From Betaproteobacteria bacterium (lineage in GTDB: Bacteria > Pseudomonadota > Gammaproteobacteria > Burkholderiales > Usitatibacteraceae), in NCBI GenBank assembly GCA_016791265.1, contig JAEUMY010000007.1:62001-126000 (forward strand): a DNA stretch of 64,000 nucleotides, written 5' to 3'. The notes beneath the pieces are model-generated. The model searched no databases and was not told the origin of the DNA. It saw only the letters and a list, made by a program, of their open reading frames with translations. Each line of letters begins with the position of its first letter. The first letter of the stretch is position 1. Positions 18,911 through 28,059 of the stretch are shown piece by piece. The position numbers were made by a program, and so were the translations under genes.

Positions 18911-20119
18911 TCAGGCCGTGGCCGCTTGGGGCCGCGTCATCAGCCACAGGACGGCGACCCCCGAGGCCGCGATGAAGGGCAGCGCCACGTGGTTGAGCAT
19001 CATCCAGCCATTGGCCTTCAGGATGAGGCCGGAGGCGAAGGACGATGCGGCGGTGGTCCCGAACACCAGAAGGTCATGCAGGCCCTGGGCCTTGGCCCGC
19101 TCGCTCACGCGGTATGTCCCGGTGAGCAGGGTGGAGCCGCCGACGAACATGAAATTCCAGCCCAGTCCCAGCAACACCAGCGACCACCAGAAGTGCGCGA
19201 CGCTGATGCCGTTCAACGCGATGGCCGTGCAGCCCACCAGGATGACCACCCCGGCCAAAATGACCTTCTCCGCCGTGAAGCGCTGGATCAACGAACCGGT
19301 GAAGAAGGACGGTGCGAACATGGCGATGACGTGGGCCGAGATCACGTTGGCCGCGTCCGAGTAAGGATGACCGCACACCCCCATCGCCAGCGGCGTCGCG
19401 GTCATCAGGAAGTTCATCACGCCATAGCCCAGCGCGCTGGACAGCGTGGCCACGATGAAGACCGGCTGGCGCGCCACCTCGGCAAGCGGGCGGGCCGGGG
19501 CATCGCCCGTGGCGGCGACGGGTTTCGGGATGCGCAGCGCGCTGATGAGCAGCATCGTCAGCACGCAGAACGCCATCAGCGACGCGTAGGAGGCCAGGAA
19601 CTCGACCTCGTGCAGCGTGCGCGTCCATTTCGACAGCGCCGGCCCGATCAATCCGCCCACCAGTCCGCCCGCCACCACCAGCGAGATGGCCTTGGCCTTG
19701 AAGTCGGACGGCGCCGCGTCGGCGGCGGCGAAGCGATAGAACTGGCCGAATGCGCCGTAGATGCCGAGCACGAAGGTGCCGAGACACAGCAGCGTCATGC
19801 TCCTCATGAAGATGCCGTGCGTGGCGATGGCGGCGCCCAGAAAGCCAAGCGCCGTCCCGAGCTGAAAGCCTGCGCGTCGTCCAATTTTCTGCATCAGGTT
19901 GGACGCGGGCAGGGCGGTCAACGCCGAGCCGATGATCTGGGTCGTCACGGGCAGTGTGGCGAACGACTTGTCGGCCGCGAGCTGGTAGCCCGCGAGGCCG
20001 TTCAGCGCGATCAGCGTGACATTGTTGGTGAAAAGCAGCGCCTGCGCCGCGGACAGCAGCGCGACATTGCGGTGGTGACTCCGCATGCGAATGCTAGCTG
20101 GGTCGGCAGAGACCGTCAC
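18911..20119 (-). CDS. MFS transporter
   Basis: 402 aa, about twelve hydrophobic segments. The major-facilitator loop motif is NLMQKIGRRAGFQLG near 75. No drug-specific motif is evident. The start is a GTG overlapping the stop of the VOC gene by 4 bp (GTGA), so they form a unit. Substrate unknown. Confidence 0.88.
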   Translation of the reverse strand: MTVSADPASIRMRSHHRNVALLSAAQALLFTNNVTLIALNGLAGYQLAADKSFATLPVTTQIIGSALTALPASNLMQKIGRRAGFQLGTALGFLGAAIATHGIFMRSMTLLCLGTFVLGIYGAFGQFYRFAAADAAPSDFKAKAISLVVAGGLVGGLIGPALSKWTRTLHEVEFLASYASLMAFCVLTMLLISALRIPKPVAATGDAPARPLAEVARQPVFIVATLSSALGYGVMNFLMTATPLAMGVCGHPYSDAANVISAHVIAMFAPSFFTGSLIQRFTAEKVILAGVVILVGCTAIALNGISVAHFWWSLVLLGLGWNFMFVGGSTLLTGTYRVSERAKAQGLHDLLVFGTTAASSFASGLILKANGWMMLNHVALPFIAASGVAVLWLMTRPQAATA

Positions 20120-20487
20120 GGCCCCATGTAGTACGCGTTGAACTTGTTGCCGTCCAGGTCGCGGAAGTACGCCGCGTAGAAGTTGGGGAAGCGCTGGCCG
20201 GGCGGGCCTTCGTCGCTGCCGCCCAGTTCGATGGCTTTGTTGTAGATCGCGTCGACCTTGTCGCGGCTGTCGACAATGATGGCGACCATGCCGCCGTTGC
20301 CAACGGTGGCGGGTTGACCGTCATAGGGCTTCATGATGCCGAAGCCGGGTTGACCGAGCCCCACGCTCCAGGCCACGCCGCGGTCGAATTCCATGTAGCG
20401 CTTGGCGCCGATGACACCGAAGACGCCATCGAAGAACTGCGTGGCGGCGGCGAGGTTGTTGGTCCCGAAGGTGGTGTAACCGATCAT
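20116..20487 (-). CDS. VOC (glyoxalase/bleomycin resistance) family protein
   Basis: 123 aa. MIGYTTFGTNNLAAATQFFDGVF at the start and YAAYFRDLDGNKFNAYYMGP at the end are the two halves of the VOC beta-alpha-beta fold; the terminal FRDLDGN is characteristic. No direct substrate clue. Coupled to the downstream MFS gene. Confidence 0.9.
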   Translation of the reverse strand: MIGYTTFGTNNLAAATQFFDGVFGVIGAKRYMEFDRGVAWSVGLGQPGFGIMKPYDGQPATVGNGGMVAIIVDSRDKVDAIYNKAIELGGSDEGPPGQRFPNFYAAYFRDLDGNKFNAYYMGP

Positions 20488-20557
20488 GAGTGTCCTTTCG
20501 TTGCGCGCGGGTGGCTGACTTTACGATGTGGGGTCCCGCGTACCCGGCTCGCATGCC

Positions 20558-20569
20558 GCGAATATTCGC
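20558..20569. repeat. Iterated palindrome GCGAATATTCGC in a divergent intergenic region
   Basis: Exact copy between the VOC gene and the DUF4178 operon, 140 bp before the proposed DUF4178 start. Confidence 0.95.
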
Positions 20570-20708
20570 ATGGCCGCGCCTCACGTGCCGGGCATGGGGT
20601 TTTCCCCGACTTGCCCCGATGTCCCGGCGGGCTTACATTAGCGGCCAAATAGCGGCGTTCGGCCAAGCGCCCCGGCACATCGTACTCACAACCACCCAAT
20701 CCCCACCC

Positions 20709-22634
20709 TTGAGAAACGTCCTCTGCCCCTCCTGTGGCGCGCCGTTCCGCTTTCGCGGGGCGAGCTCGGTCGTCGGTGTCTGCGCCTATTGCAAGGCGAC
20801 CCTGGTGCGCGAGGGCGCGGATGTCGCCAACATCGGCGTGCAGGCCGAGCTTCTCGAAGACGACTCGCCCATCCAGCTTGCCACCGTGGGCCGGCATCGC
20901 GGCCAGCAGTTCGTGGTCGTGGGCCGCATCCAGTATCGCTACGGCGCCGGCGTGTGGAGCGAGTGGCACGTGCTCTTCGGCGACGGAAAGAGCGCGTGGC
21001 TCTCCGACGCGAGCCGCGAATACACCATCAGCTATCTCGCCCCGCCCGGCAAGGTGCCGGCCTATGCCGAGCTTAAGCCCGATCAGGACGTGCTGATCGG
21101 CAAGGACCGTTACCGCGTCACCAATATCGAACAGGCCGAGGTCGTGGCCGGCGAAGGTGAGTTGCCGTTCAAGTTCGAGTCCGGCTGGAAGGCGGACGTG
21201 GCGGACCTCCGCGGCGAGGGCACCCGGTTCGCCACCATCGACTACTCCGAAGCGGTGCCCCACATCTACGTCGGCGAAAAGCTGCCCTTCGACGTGTTCG
21301 GATTCACCAATCTGCGCGATCTATCGCAGGTCGGCTTCGTCAAGAAACGCGCTCGCGCCTTCAAATGCACCGGCTGCGGCGCGCCCATCGAAAAGCACCT
21401 CACCACGACCGAGGTCGTGGCCTGCGGCTCGTGCGGCACCGTGACTGATGTGACCGGCGAGGTTGGCCAGCTCGTGCAAAAGAACCAGAAAAACGCCGTC
21501 GCCGCCAATCCGACCCTCCCCGTGGGCGCGACCGGCACGTGGAACGGGCTGCCCTGGGAGATCATGGGCTTCATGCGGCGCGGCATCACCGTCGACGGCG
21601 TGAAGTACCAATGGGGCGAATATTTGCTGCACAACGTGCAGCAAGGTTATGCGTGGTTGTCGGAGTACGACGGCCACTTCAATTTCATCAAGACCACGGC
21701 CGAGCTGCCCAAGCTCGACAAGCTGTCGCTCACCGGCCGCAAACCCGATGCGCGCTACCTCGGCAAGAAGTTCCGCCACTTCCAGCATTCCAAGGCGCGG
21801 GTCGATCAGGTCGTGGGTGAGTTCTACTGGCGGGTCAAGGTGGGCGAGACCGCCACCTGCGATGACTATGTCGCGCCGCCGCTCATCCTGTCTTCGGAAA
21901 AGACCGACAACGAAGTCACCTGGTCCCTGGGTGAGTACGTCGACAACGACAAGCTCTGGAAGGCGTTCCAGTTGCCGGGGCCGGCGATCAAACCCACGGG
22001 CGTCGCCCCCAACCAGCCCTCGCCGCATGAAGGCAAGGTGTTCCGCTTCTGGGCCGTGTTCATCGCCGCCGCCGTGACCGGCTTTCTCATGATGGGTCTC
22101 ATTGAATTCTTCCAGCGCGACAAGCCGGCCGCGGAGGTCGCCTTCAGCATTCCGGCCTACGGCGGCGAGCGCGTGGTGAGCCCCATCTTCGAGCTGGGCT
22201 CGGGCGCCGGGCGCGCGGTGGTGCTGGATACGCATTCGAATGTCACCGGCAACTGGCTCGCGCTGGGATTGCAGCTCACCAATGTCGACAACGGCCGCGC
22301 ATGGAAGCTGGATCGCGAAATCGGCTTCAAGAAGATCAACGACATCAATGTCGGCGACAGCCGTGACATCGCCGAAATCCAGAACGTGCCCGCCGGCCGC
22401 TACACCTTGGCCATCGACGCCAAGACGGCGGCGAAACAGTGGGCCAGCGACATCACCGGCCGAATCAAGGTGTACCGCGAGCCGAACGGCATCTCCAACT
22501 GGGTGCTGATGTCGGGCTATCTGCTTCTGTTCCCGCTGGTGGCCTGGGGCAGGAAGCGGGCGTTTGAAACCCGCCGCTGGGCGGAAAGTGATTACGCGCC
22601 GGTGTCATCCGGCGGCGACTCGGAGGACGACTGA
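20709..22634 (+). CDS. DUF4178 domain-containing membrane protein with two zinc ribbons
   Basis: 641 aa from a TTG start. The N-terminus (LCPSCGAPF..CAYCK) and the middle (KCTGCGAPIEKHL..CGSCG) each form a Cys4 zinc ribbon; between and behind them are DUF4178 modules with the WSEWHVLFGDG and KYQWGEYLLHN patterns. A transmembrane segment follows near 450 (RFWAVFIAAAVTGFLMMGLIEFF) and another at the C-terminus (VLMSGYLLLFPLVAWG), with an extracytoplasmic domain between. The start is uncertain: an upstream frame to 20490 exists but reads through the palindrome. First gene of a likely polyamine-related operon. Confidence 0.82.
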   Translation: MRNVLCPSCGAPFRFRGASSVVGVCAYCKATLVREGADVANIGVQAELLEDDSPIQLATVGRHRGQQFVVVGRIQYRYGAGVWSEWHVLFGDGKSAWLSDASREYTISYLAPPGKVPAYAELKPDQDVLIGKDRYRVTNIEQAEVVAGEGELPFKFESGWKADVADLRGEGTRFATIDYSEAVPHIYVGEKLPFDVFGFTNLRDLSQVGFVKKRARAFKCTGCGAPIEKHLTTTEVVACGSCGTVTDVTGEVGQLVQKNQKNAVAANPTLPVGATGTWNGLPWEIMGFMRRGITVDGVKYQWGEYLLHNVQQGYAWLSEYDGHFNFIKTTAELPKLDKLSLTGRKPDARYLGKKFRHFQHSKARVDQVVGEFYWRVKVGETATCDDYVAPPLILSSEKTDNEVTWSLGEYVDNDKLWKAFQLPGPAIKPTGVAPNQPSPHEGKVFRFWAVFIAAAVTGFLMMGLIEFFQRDKPAAEVAFSIPAYGGERVVSPIFELGSGAGRAVVLDTHSNVTGNWLALGLQLTNVDNGRAWKLDREIGFKKINDINVGDSRDIAEIQNVPAGRYTLAIDAKTAAKQWASDITGRIKVYREPNGISNWVLMSGYLLLFPLVAWGRKRAFETRRWAESDYAPVSSGGDSEDD

Positions 22635-22636
22635 CC

Positions 22637-22825
22637 ATGTTCAAGTTCTTTCTCGGCAACGCGCTGCTCGCCCTGGGTCTCATGAGCTACGCGCAGTATC
22701 GTGGCTGGTCGATCACGCCGTCGTCGGCGAGCGAGTTTCAGCGGCAGAAGCAGGACGCGGTGTATCGCGCCTCGAATCCGTATTCGGGCAGTGGCGGCAG
22801 CGGCGGTGGCTTCTCCGGCAAGTAG
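22637..22825 (+). CDS. Small membrane protein with glycine-rich tail in the DUF4178 operon
   Basis: 62 aa. One N-terminal hydrophobic segment (FFLGNALLALGLMSYAQ), then a polar linker and a Gly/Ser-rich end (YSGSGGSGGGFSGK). Starts 2 bp after the DUF4178 stop. Not a family I can name. Position and size suggest an assembly or accessory subunit. Confidence 0.7.
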   Translation: MFKFFLGNALLALGLMSYAQYRGWSITPSSASEFQRQKQDAVYRASNPYSGSGGSGGGFSGK

Positions 22826-22868
22826 GCCTTCAAACCATTTGGTGAGTTGTCTTTTCTAGGGAGCAATC

Positions 22869-23081
22869 ATGGAATATCTCAAACCCGCAGCATTGATAGG
22901 GTCGCTGGTCTACTCCATCCTCGGCGTGATCATGATGGTGGTCACCTTCATCGTCGTCGACAAGATGACGCCTTACGATCTGTGGAAGGAGTTGATCGAG
23001 CAGCGCAACCAGCCGCTCGCCACGGTTGTGGCCGCTTTCGTGGTGGGCATCGCCATCATCGTCGCCGCCGCCATTCACTGA
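22869..23081 (+). CDS. DUF350 family membrane protein
   Basis: 70 aa, with the DUF350 pattern GSLVYSILGVIMMVVTFIVVDKMTPYDLWKEL followed by NQPLATVVAAFVVGIAIIVAAAI. It matches one repeat of the YjfL-type two-helix unit. An AGGGAG Shine-Dalgarno sequence precedes the ATG. DUF350 genes are known neighbours of spermidine-synthase-like and PspA-like genes. Confidence 0.88.
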   Translation: MEYLKPAALIGSLVYSILGVIMMVVTFIVVDKMTPYDLWKELIEQRNQPLATVVAAFVVGIAIIVAAAIH

Positions 23082-23090
23082 CCCAATTTT

Positions 23091-24704
23091 GTGTCGACCC
23101 CCGCCGATCAGCTGCCGCCGGCGGCTGAGTCGTCCCCCACGCATCAGCAGGAGGTAACCCTGCGCAACCCGCCGCTCCCGTCCGGGGAGGTGCTCACGCG
23201 CGCGCTCCTTGCGTCGGTGTTCGTCATCGCCGCTTGCGGGCTGGTGTATGAGCTGATCGCCGCGGCCGCGTCCACCTATCTGCTCGGCGACTCGGTCACG
23301 CAGTTCTCGCTCGTCATCGGCGTGTATCTCGCCTCGATGGGCATCGGCTCGTATCTCTCGCAGTACGTCACCGACAAGATCGTCACCCGCTTTGTCGACA
23401 TCGAGCTCCTCATCGCCCTCGTCGGCGGCTTCTCGGCGGCGATCATGTTCTTCACCTTCGCCTATGCCGGGCCAGGCTTCCGCGTGGTGCTGTATTTGCT
23501 GGTCGTGCTGGTGGGCATTTTCGTCGGACTGGAGATCCCGCTGGTCATGCGCATCCTCAAGGAGCGACTGGGCTTCAAGGACCTCGTGGCCCAGGTGCTC
23601 TCGTTCGATTACATCGGCGCGCTCGGCGTGTCCATCGCGTTTCCGCTCTTTCTCGCGCCGCGTCTCGGGTTGATCCGCACCGCGTTTCTCTTCGGCTTCA
23701 TGAACGCCGCCATCGCGCTGTGGGCCGTGTGGCTGTTCCGTGATCGGCTGAAGAACGCATTCGCGATGGGCGTGAAATGCGTCGTGGTGCTCGCCATGCT
23801 GGCGGCGGGCTTCATCTGGTCCGACGAGCTCACGCGCATGTCCGAAGACCAGCTCTATTCCGACCAGATCGTCCATGCGGAGTCCAGCCGCGCCCAGCGC
23901 ATCGTCATCACTCGCTGGCGCGATGACCTCCGCCTGCACCTGAACGGAAACCTGCAATTCAGCTCGATGGACGAGTACCGCTACCACGAGGCGCTGGTCC
24001 ATCCCGTGCTGGCCACGCTGCCGGGCGCGCGTCGCGTGCTGGTGCTGGGCGGCGGCGACGGCATGGCGGTGCGCGAGATCCTCAAGTATCCGCAGGTCGA
24101 GTCGGTCACGCTGGTGGATCTGGACCCCGCGATGACGAAACTGTTCTCCTCCGCGGAACAGTTGAGAAAACTGAACGCCGACGCGCTCAACTCGCCCAAG
24201 GTCAAGGTGGAAAACGCCGATGCCTTCGTCTGGCTGGAGCAGTCGCGCGAGTTCTTCGACTTTGTCGTCATCGACTTTCCCGATCCCAGCAACCACTCCC
24301 TGGGCAAGCTCTACACCACCGCGTTCTATTCGCTGCTGAAGCGGCGCATGGCTGAAGGCGGCATGGCGGTGATCCAGTCGACGTCGCCTTTGTATGCGCG
24401 CAAGTCCTTCTGGTGCGTGGTCACCACGCTGGAAGAGAGCGGCTTCAACCCCACGCCGTATCACACACTGGTGCCGTCATTTGGCGAGTGGGGCTTCATC
24501 GCCATCACCAAGAAGGACGGTCCTCGCGAATATTCGCCGCCCGCGGCGTACACGGTGCCGACGCGATTCATGGATGCGAAGCTGCACCCGGCGCTATTCA
24601 CCTTTCCCAAGGACATGGAACGCGTGCCCACGGTGGTGAATCGGCTCAACAATCAGGCGCTCGTCCAGTACTTCGAGGGCGAATGGCGGCGGGGCGGATC
24701 CTGA
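23091..24704 (+). CDS. Membrane-anchored spermidine synthase-like (polyamine aminopropyltransferase) protein
   Basis: 537 aa from a GTG start. The first 240 residues hold about seven hydrophobic segments. The C-terminal half is a class I SAM/dcSAM fold: RVLVLGGGDGMAVREILKYP at about 317-336, VTLVDLDPAMT (acidic residue binding the nucleoside) and VVIDFPDPSNHSLGKLYT, matching the SpeE signature. Likely transfers an aminopropyl group from decarboxylated SAM at the membrane. No SpeD decarboxylase is nearby. A palindrome copy at 24526-24537 encodes EYS in frame. Confidence 0.88.
   Translation: MSTPADQLPPAAESSPTHQQEVTLRNPPLPSGEVLTRALLASVFVIAACGLVYELIAAAASTYLLGDSVTQFSLVIGVYLASMGIGSYLSQYVTDKIVTRFVDIELLIALVGGFSAAIMFFTFAYAGPGFRVVLYLLVVLVGIFVGLEIPLVMRILKERLGFKDLVAQVLSFDYIGALGVSIAFPLFLAPRLGLIRTAFLFGFMNAAIALWAVWLFRDRLKNAFAMGVKCVVVLAMLAAGFIWSDELTRMSEDQLYSDQIVHAESSRAQRIVITRWRDDLRLHLNGNLQFSSMDEYRYHEALVHPVLATLPGARRVLVLGGGDGMAVREILKYPQVESVTLVDLDPAMTKLFSSAEQLRKLNADALNSPKVKVENADAFVWLEQSREFFDFVVIDFPDPSNHSLGKLYTTAFYSLLKRRMAEGGMAVIQSTSPLYARKSFWCVVTTLEESGFNPTPYHTLVPSFGEWGFIAITKKDGPREYSPPAAYTVPTRFMDAKLHPALFTFPKDMERVPTVVNRLNNQALVQYFEGEWRRGGS
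24526..24537. repeat. Iterated palindrome inside the spermidine-synthase-like gene
   Basis: Exact copy, read as EYS. Confidence 0.95.
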
Positions 24705-24723
24705 TTCCACACCGGGCTGATTG

Positions 24724-26370
24724 ATGGACCGCCGCTCATTCTTGGCGGTCTCCGCCGCACTCGCCGCATCGGGCTGCGGCCGCACCGCGAAGTCGCCCGC
24801 GCCGCCGCCCGGCACGCTCACCCACACCGGCCACGAACTCGGCCATCGCCTGCGTGACGGCGGCCTGCCGCCAGCGGGCGAGACGCTGAAACGCAAGGTC
24901 GTCATCGTTGGCGCCGGCATGTCCGGGCTCTCCGCCGCGTGGCGATTGCAGCGCGCCGGCTTCACCGATTTCGAGCTGCTCGAACTGGAATCTTCCGCCG
25001 GTGGCAACTCGCGCTGGGGCCAGAACGCGGTCAGCGCCTTTCCGCTGGGTGCGCACTACATTCCCCTGCCGACGCCGGAGGCGCGCGCGGCGAGGCATCT
25101 TCTGGCCGATATCGGCGTGCTGCACGGCAACCCCGACGCGAAGTCGCCGAAGTATGAAGAACGCGCGCTGGTGCAGGCGCCGCAGGAGCGGCTGTATCGC
25201 AACGGGCAATGGGTGGACAACCTCAATCCCACCGAGGGCATCAGCGCGGAGGACCGCGACGAGTGGCAGCGCTTCGCCGCACGCATGCGCGCGTTCCAGG
25301 CCGCGCGGGGCAGGGACGGCCGCCGCGCGTTCGCCATACCGCTCGCCCACTCTTCGCGCGACCCCGAGTTCGTGAACCTCGACCGGATCACCATGGCCGC
25401 CTGGCTCGAGGCCGAGGCGTTCACGTCCGAGGCCGTGCATTGGCTGGTCAACTACGCCACGCGTGATGACTACGGTTGCGACTATCGCAGCGTCTCCGCG
25501 TGGGCCGGGATTCACTACTTCGCCTGCCGAGACTCAGCCTTCTCCCAGGAGGGGGATCACGACGCGGTGCTCACCTGGCCCGCCGGCAACGGCCATGTCG
25601 TGCGCAAATTGCTGGAGCGGGGCCGCTTCACGGTCCGCCCGCGCGCGTTGGTGTTTCGCATTGAACCGCGCGCGAAGGATGTCGCGCTCGGCGTGTTTCT
25701 GGCTGACGAGGCGCGCAGCGTCACCGTGGTCGCCGATGAAGTCATCTGGGCCGCGCCGTTCGCGTTCGCCGCTCGCGCGCTGGCGGGGGAGAGCGATCTC
25801 GCCGCGGCGTTGAAGGCGCGCGACTACGCGCCCTGGATCACCGCCAACCTCACCCTGTCCGAGCCGCCCTACGCGCACCATGGCGCGCCGCTCGCGTGGG
25901 ACAACGTCATTCACGACAGCGCGTCACTCGGCTATGTCGTCGCCACGCATCAGGGCGTGGCGACGCTGCCCGGCCCGACCGTGCTCACCTGGTATTTCCC
26001 GCTGGCCGCCATCGCCCCGCGCGAGGGCCGCCGCAAGCTCATGAACTTGAGGCGCGAGGCGTGGGTCGAAACCGCGTTGAGGGACATCGAGAAGCCGCAT
26101 CCGGAGATTCGCGCCATCACGCGCGAGGTCGATGTGTTCGCCAACGGCCACGCCATGGTGGTGCCGCGTCCGGGACTCATCTGGGGGCCCGAGCAGGCGC
26201 GGGTGCAGGCGTGGAACGCGGCGCGCGGCACTCGGCTGCATTTCGCGCATGCGGACGCGAGCGGCTTGTCCTTGTTTGAAGAGGCCAATGACCGGGGGGT
26301 CGCGGCGGCCGAGGCGGTGTTGGCGAAACTGGGTGTGAAAAGCGACACGTTGCGATACAGGAGAGCATGA
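24724..26370 (+). CDS. Tat-exported FAD-dependent amine-oxidase-like lipoprotein
   Basis: 548 aa. The N-terminus MDRRSFLAVSAALAASGCG combines a twin-arginine signal with a lipobox cysteine at 18. The dinucleotide-binding motif is VVIVGAGMSGLSAAWRL near 60, followed by the second GG motif SSAGGNSRWG, as in flavin monoamine/polyamine oxidases. It sits 20 bp behind the spermidine-synthase-like gene, so oxidation of a polyamine or amine-modified product at the envelope is a plausible inference. The lipid anchor on a flavoenzyme is unusual. Confidence 0.83.
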   Translation: MDRRSFLAVSAALAASGCGRTAKSPAPPPGTLTHTGHELGHRLRDGGLPPAGETLKRKVVIVGAGMSGLSAAWRLQRAGFTDFELLELESSAGGNSRWGQNAVSAFPLGAHYIPLPTPEARAARHLLADIGVLHGNPDAKSPKYEERALVQAPQERLYRNGQWVDNLNPTEGISAEDRDEWQRFAARMRAFQAARGRDGRRAFAIPLAHSSRDPEFVNLDRITMAAWLEAEAFTSEAVHWLVNYATRDDYGCDYRSVSAWAGIHYFACRDSAFSQEGDHDAVLTWPAGNGHVVRKLLERGRFTVRPRALVFRIEPRAKDVALGVFLADEARSVTVVADEVIWAAPFAFAARALAGESDLAAALKARDYAPWITANLTLSEPPYAHHGAPLAWDNVIHDSASLGYVVATHQGVATLPGPTVLTWYFPLAAIAPREGRRKLMNLRREAWVETALRDIEKPHPEIRAITREVDVFANGHAMVVPRPGLIWGPEQARVQAWNAARGTRLHFAHADASGLSLFEEANDRGVAAAEAVLAKLGVKSDTLRYRRA

Positions 26371-26945
26371 TGCTCGATCAGCGATATCACGATGTTCTGA
26401 CATTCTGGTTCGGCCCCGCCGCCGAGCGTCATCTCAGCCGCAAGGCGTGGTTTCAGAAGGATCCGGACTTTGATGCGAATATTCGCGATCGCTTTCTGCC
26501 GCTTTTCGAGGAGGCCGAGGCGGGCGGGTTCGACAATTGGCGCGACCACGCGCAATCCTGCCTCGCGCTGCTCATCGTGCTGGACCAGTTTCCGCGCAAC
26601 CTGTTTCGCGGCGAGGCCCGCGCGTTCGCGTGCGACGCCCGCGCGCGCATCGTCGCGCGTCACGCCATCGCGCTGGGTTATGACCGCGAGTGGCATCCGG
26701 TGCAGCGAATGTTCGCGTACCTGCCGCTGGAGCACAGCGAGTCGATCGCGGACCAGGAGGAGTGTTTGCGGCTGATGAAAACCCTGATGCCTTACCCCGA
26801 AACGGCGGACATGCACGTCTGGGCGGAGAAGCATCGCGTCATCATCGAACGCTTCGGCCGCTTTCCCCATCGCAATGCGGCGCTGGGGCGGGAGAGCACG
26901 CCAGAAGAAATCGAGTTTCTAAAGCAGCCGGGGTCGGGGTTCTAG
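26367..26945 (+). CDS. DUF924 family protein
   Basis: 192 aa. VLTFWFGP at the start, WRDHAQSCLALLIVLDQFPRNLFRG near 58 and MFAYLPLEHSES near 112 are the DUF924 (TPR-like) hallmarks. It overlaps the oxidase stop (ATGA). Function unknown; widespread in proteobacteria. An exact palindrome (26475-26486, ANIR) and a one-mismatch copy (26706-26717) lie in it. Confidence 0.9.
   Translation: MMLDQRYHDVLTFWFGPAAERHLSRKAWFQKDPDFDANIRDRFLPLFEEAEAGGFDNWRDHAQSCLALLIVLDQFPRNLFRGEARAFACDARARIVARHAIALGYDREWHPVQRMFAYLPLEHSESIADQEECLRLMKTLMPYPETADMHVWAEKHRVIIERFGRFPHRNAALGRESTPEEIEFLKQPGSGF
26475..26486. repeat. Iterated palindrome inside the DUF924 gene
   Basis: Exact copy, read as ANIR. Confidence 0.95.
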
Positions 26946-27020
26946 CAGGCTGTCGTACCGGCAAGGGCCGCGAACCGCTTTCCTCGGGTGTGCGCAACCG
27001 CCACTTTGGCGCCGGTCCGT

Positions 27021-27042
27021 CATTCCCGCGACGGCGGGAACG
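27021..27042. repeat. Short REP-like hairpin CATTCCCGC...GCGGGAACG
   Basis: Stem TTCCCGC / GCGGGAA with a 4-nt loop, in the gap between convergent DUF924 and M28 genes. The CATTCCCGCG...CGGGAA word is a common proteobacterial intergenic repeat. No T-run, so a terminator role is uncertain. Confidence 0.55.
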
Positions 27043-27048
27043 GGGCGG

Positions 27049-28002
27049 CTAGCGCCCACCTTTCTTCGCGATCTCGGCCAGCTCCCGATCCAGCACTGTC
27101 GCCACATCCACAAACAGCGGCACCGCGCGAACAAAGAACTCGCGATTGAAATTGGCGAACGTGTCGGTGGGTTGATGGTAATTCGGGTGATCCTCCACGC
27201 CGAAGTACACGAATGGAATGCCTTTCAGGTGAAACGGCCCGTGGTCAGACGCCACGGTCCAATCTTGCTTGCGGTTGGTGAGCGAAGGCGGTTGGTCAAA
27301 GCCGTACAACACCTTCACCTGCGCGCGTTCCGCCGCTTCGTCGATGTACGGTTTCAGCCACGGGCGATGGTAGGTGCCCGCCATGTAAACCTCATTGCGA
27401 ATATTCGCACTCACCATGTCGAGGTTCAGAATGGCTGCGATCTTTTCCAGCGGCACGGGCGGCTTTTCAACGAATTCACGCGCACCGCGCAGGGCGATTT
27501 CTTCCGCATCGAACGATACGAACAGCACCGAATGCTTCGGCGGATTGGCCTTGAAGTGCGCCGCGATGGCGAGAAGGGCCGCGACACCGGACGCGTTGTC
27601 GTCCGCACCCGGATACACCTTGCCCTCGACTTCGCCCAGATGGTCGTAGTGCGCCGAGATCACGAGCCAGCGATCCGACTCCAGGGCGCCTTTCAACGCC
27701 CCGATGACATTGGCCGCGTCGTCATACCGCTTGCCGTTCTTCAGCGTGAAACCGAAGGGGTGAGAGAAGTCCTTGCCGATGGGTGAGAGACCGATTTCAC
27801 CAAAGCGTTTCGCCACATGCGCGCGCGCCAGCTTGCCGCCGGGCGAACCGGTGGCGCGACCGGCCATCTCGGGCGTGGTGAGGGAACGCACATCAGCGAT
27901 GGCCTGGGCGGCATCGACGACCGGCGGGTTGGTGGGGCGCGCACTCGCCGTGGGGGCAATGGCGAGCAGCAGACTCAAACAGAGGGCGGAGAGCGTATTC
28001 AT
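27049..28002 (-). CDS. M28 family zinc aminopeptidase-like protein
   Basis: 317 aa with signal peptide MNTLSALCLSLLLAIAPTASA. Zinc-binding motifs of clan MH are visible: SAHYDHLG (His) near 113, PGADDNASG (bridging Asp) near 130 and FDAEEIALRG (catalytic Glu pair) near 163, plus a late His in EDHPNYHQPTDT. Probably a periplasmic aminopeptidase. An exact palindrome at 27397-27408 lies in frame. Confidence 0.92.
   Translation of the reverse strand: MNTLSALCLSLLLAIAPTASARPTNPPVVDAAQAIADVRSLTTPEMAGRATGSPGGKLARAHVAKRFGEIGLSPIGKDFSHPFGFTLKNGKRYDDAANVIGALKGALESDRWLVISAHYDHLGEVEGKVYPGADDNASGVAALLAIAAHFKANPPKHSVLFVSFDAEEIALRGAREFVEKPPVPLEKIAAILNLDMVSANIRNEVYMAGTYHRPWLKPYIDEAAERAQVKVLYGFDQPPSLTNRKQDWTVASDHGPFHLKGIPFVYFGVEDHPNYHQPTDTFANFNREFFVRAVPLFVDVATVLDRELAEIAKKGGR
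27397..27408. repeat. Iterated palindrome inside the M28 peptidase gene
   Basis: Exact copy with flanking T and A, read as ANIR on the minus strand. Confidence 0.95.
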
Positions 28003-28059
28003 GGGCGAAGCATAGCCCATCGCCATCACCCGCCCGCCTGCGCGCCCGCACCTTGGTCA

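Noticed and set aside
18926..20131. Plus-strand ORF of 401 codons
   Set aside because: Antisense shadow of the MFS gene.
22830..24464. Minus-strand ORF of 544 codons
   Set aside because: Antisense shadow of the spermidine-synthase-like gene.
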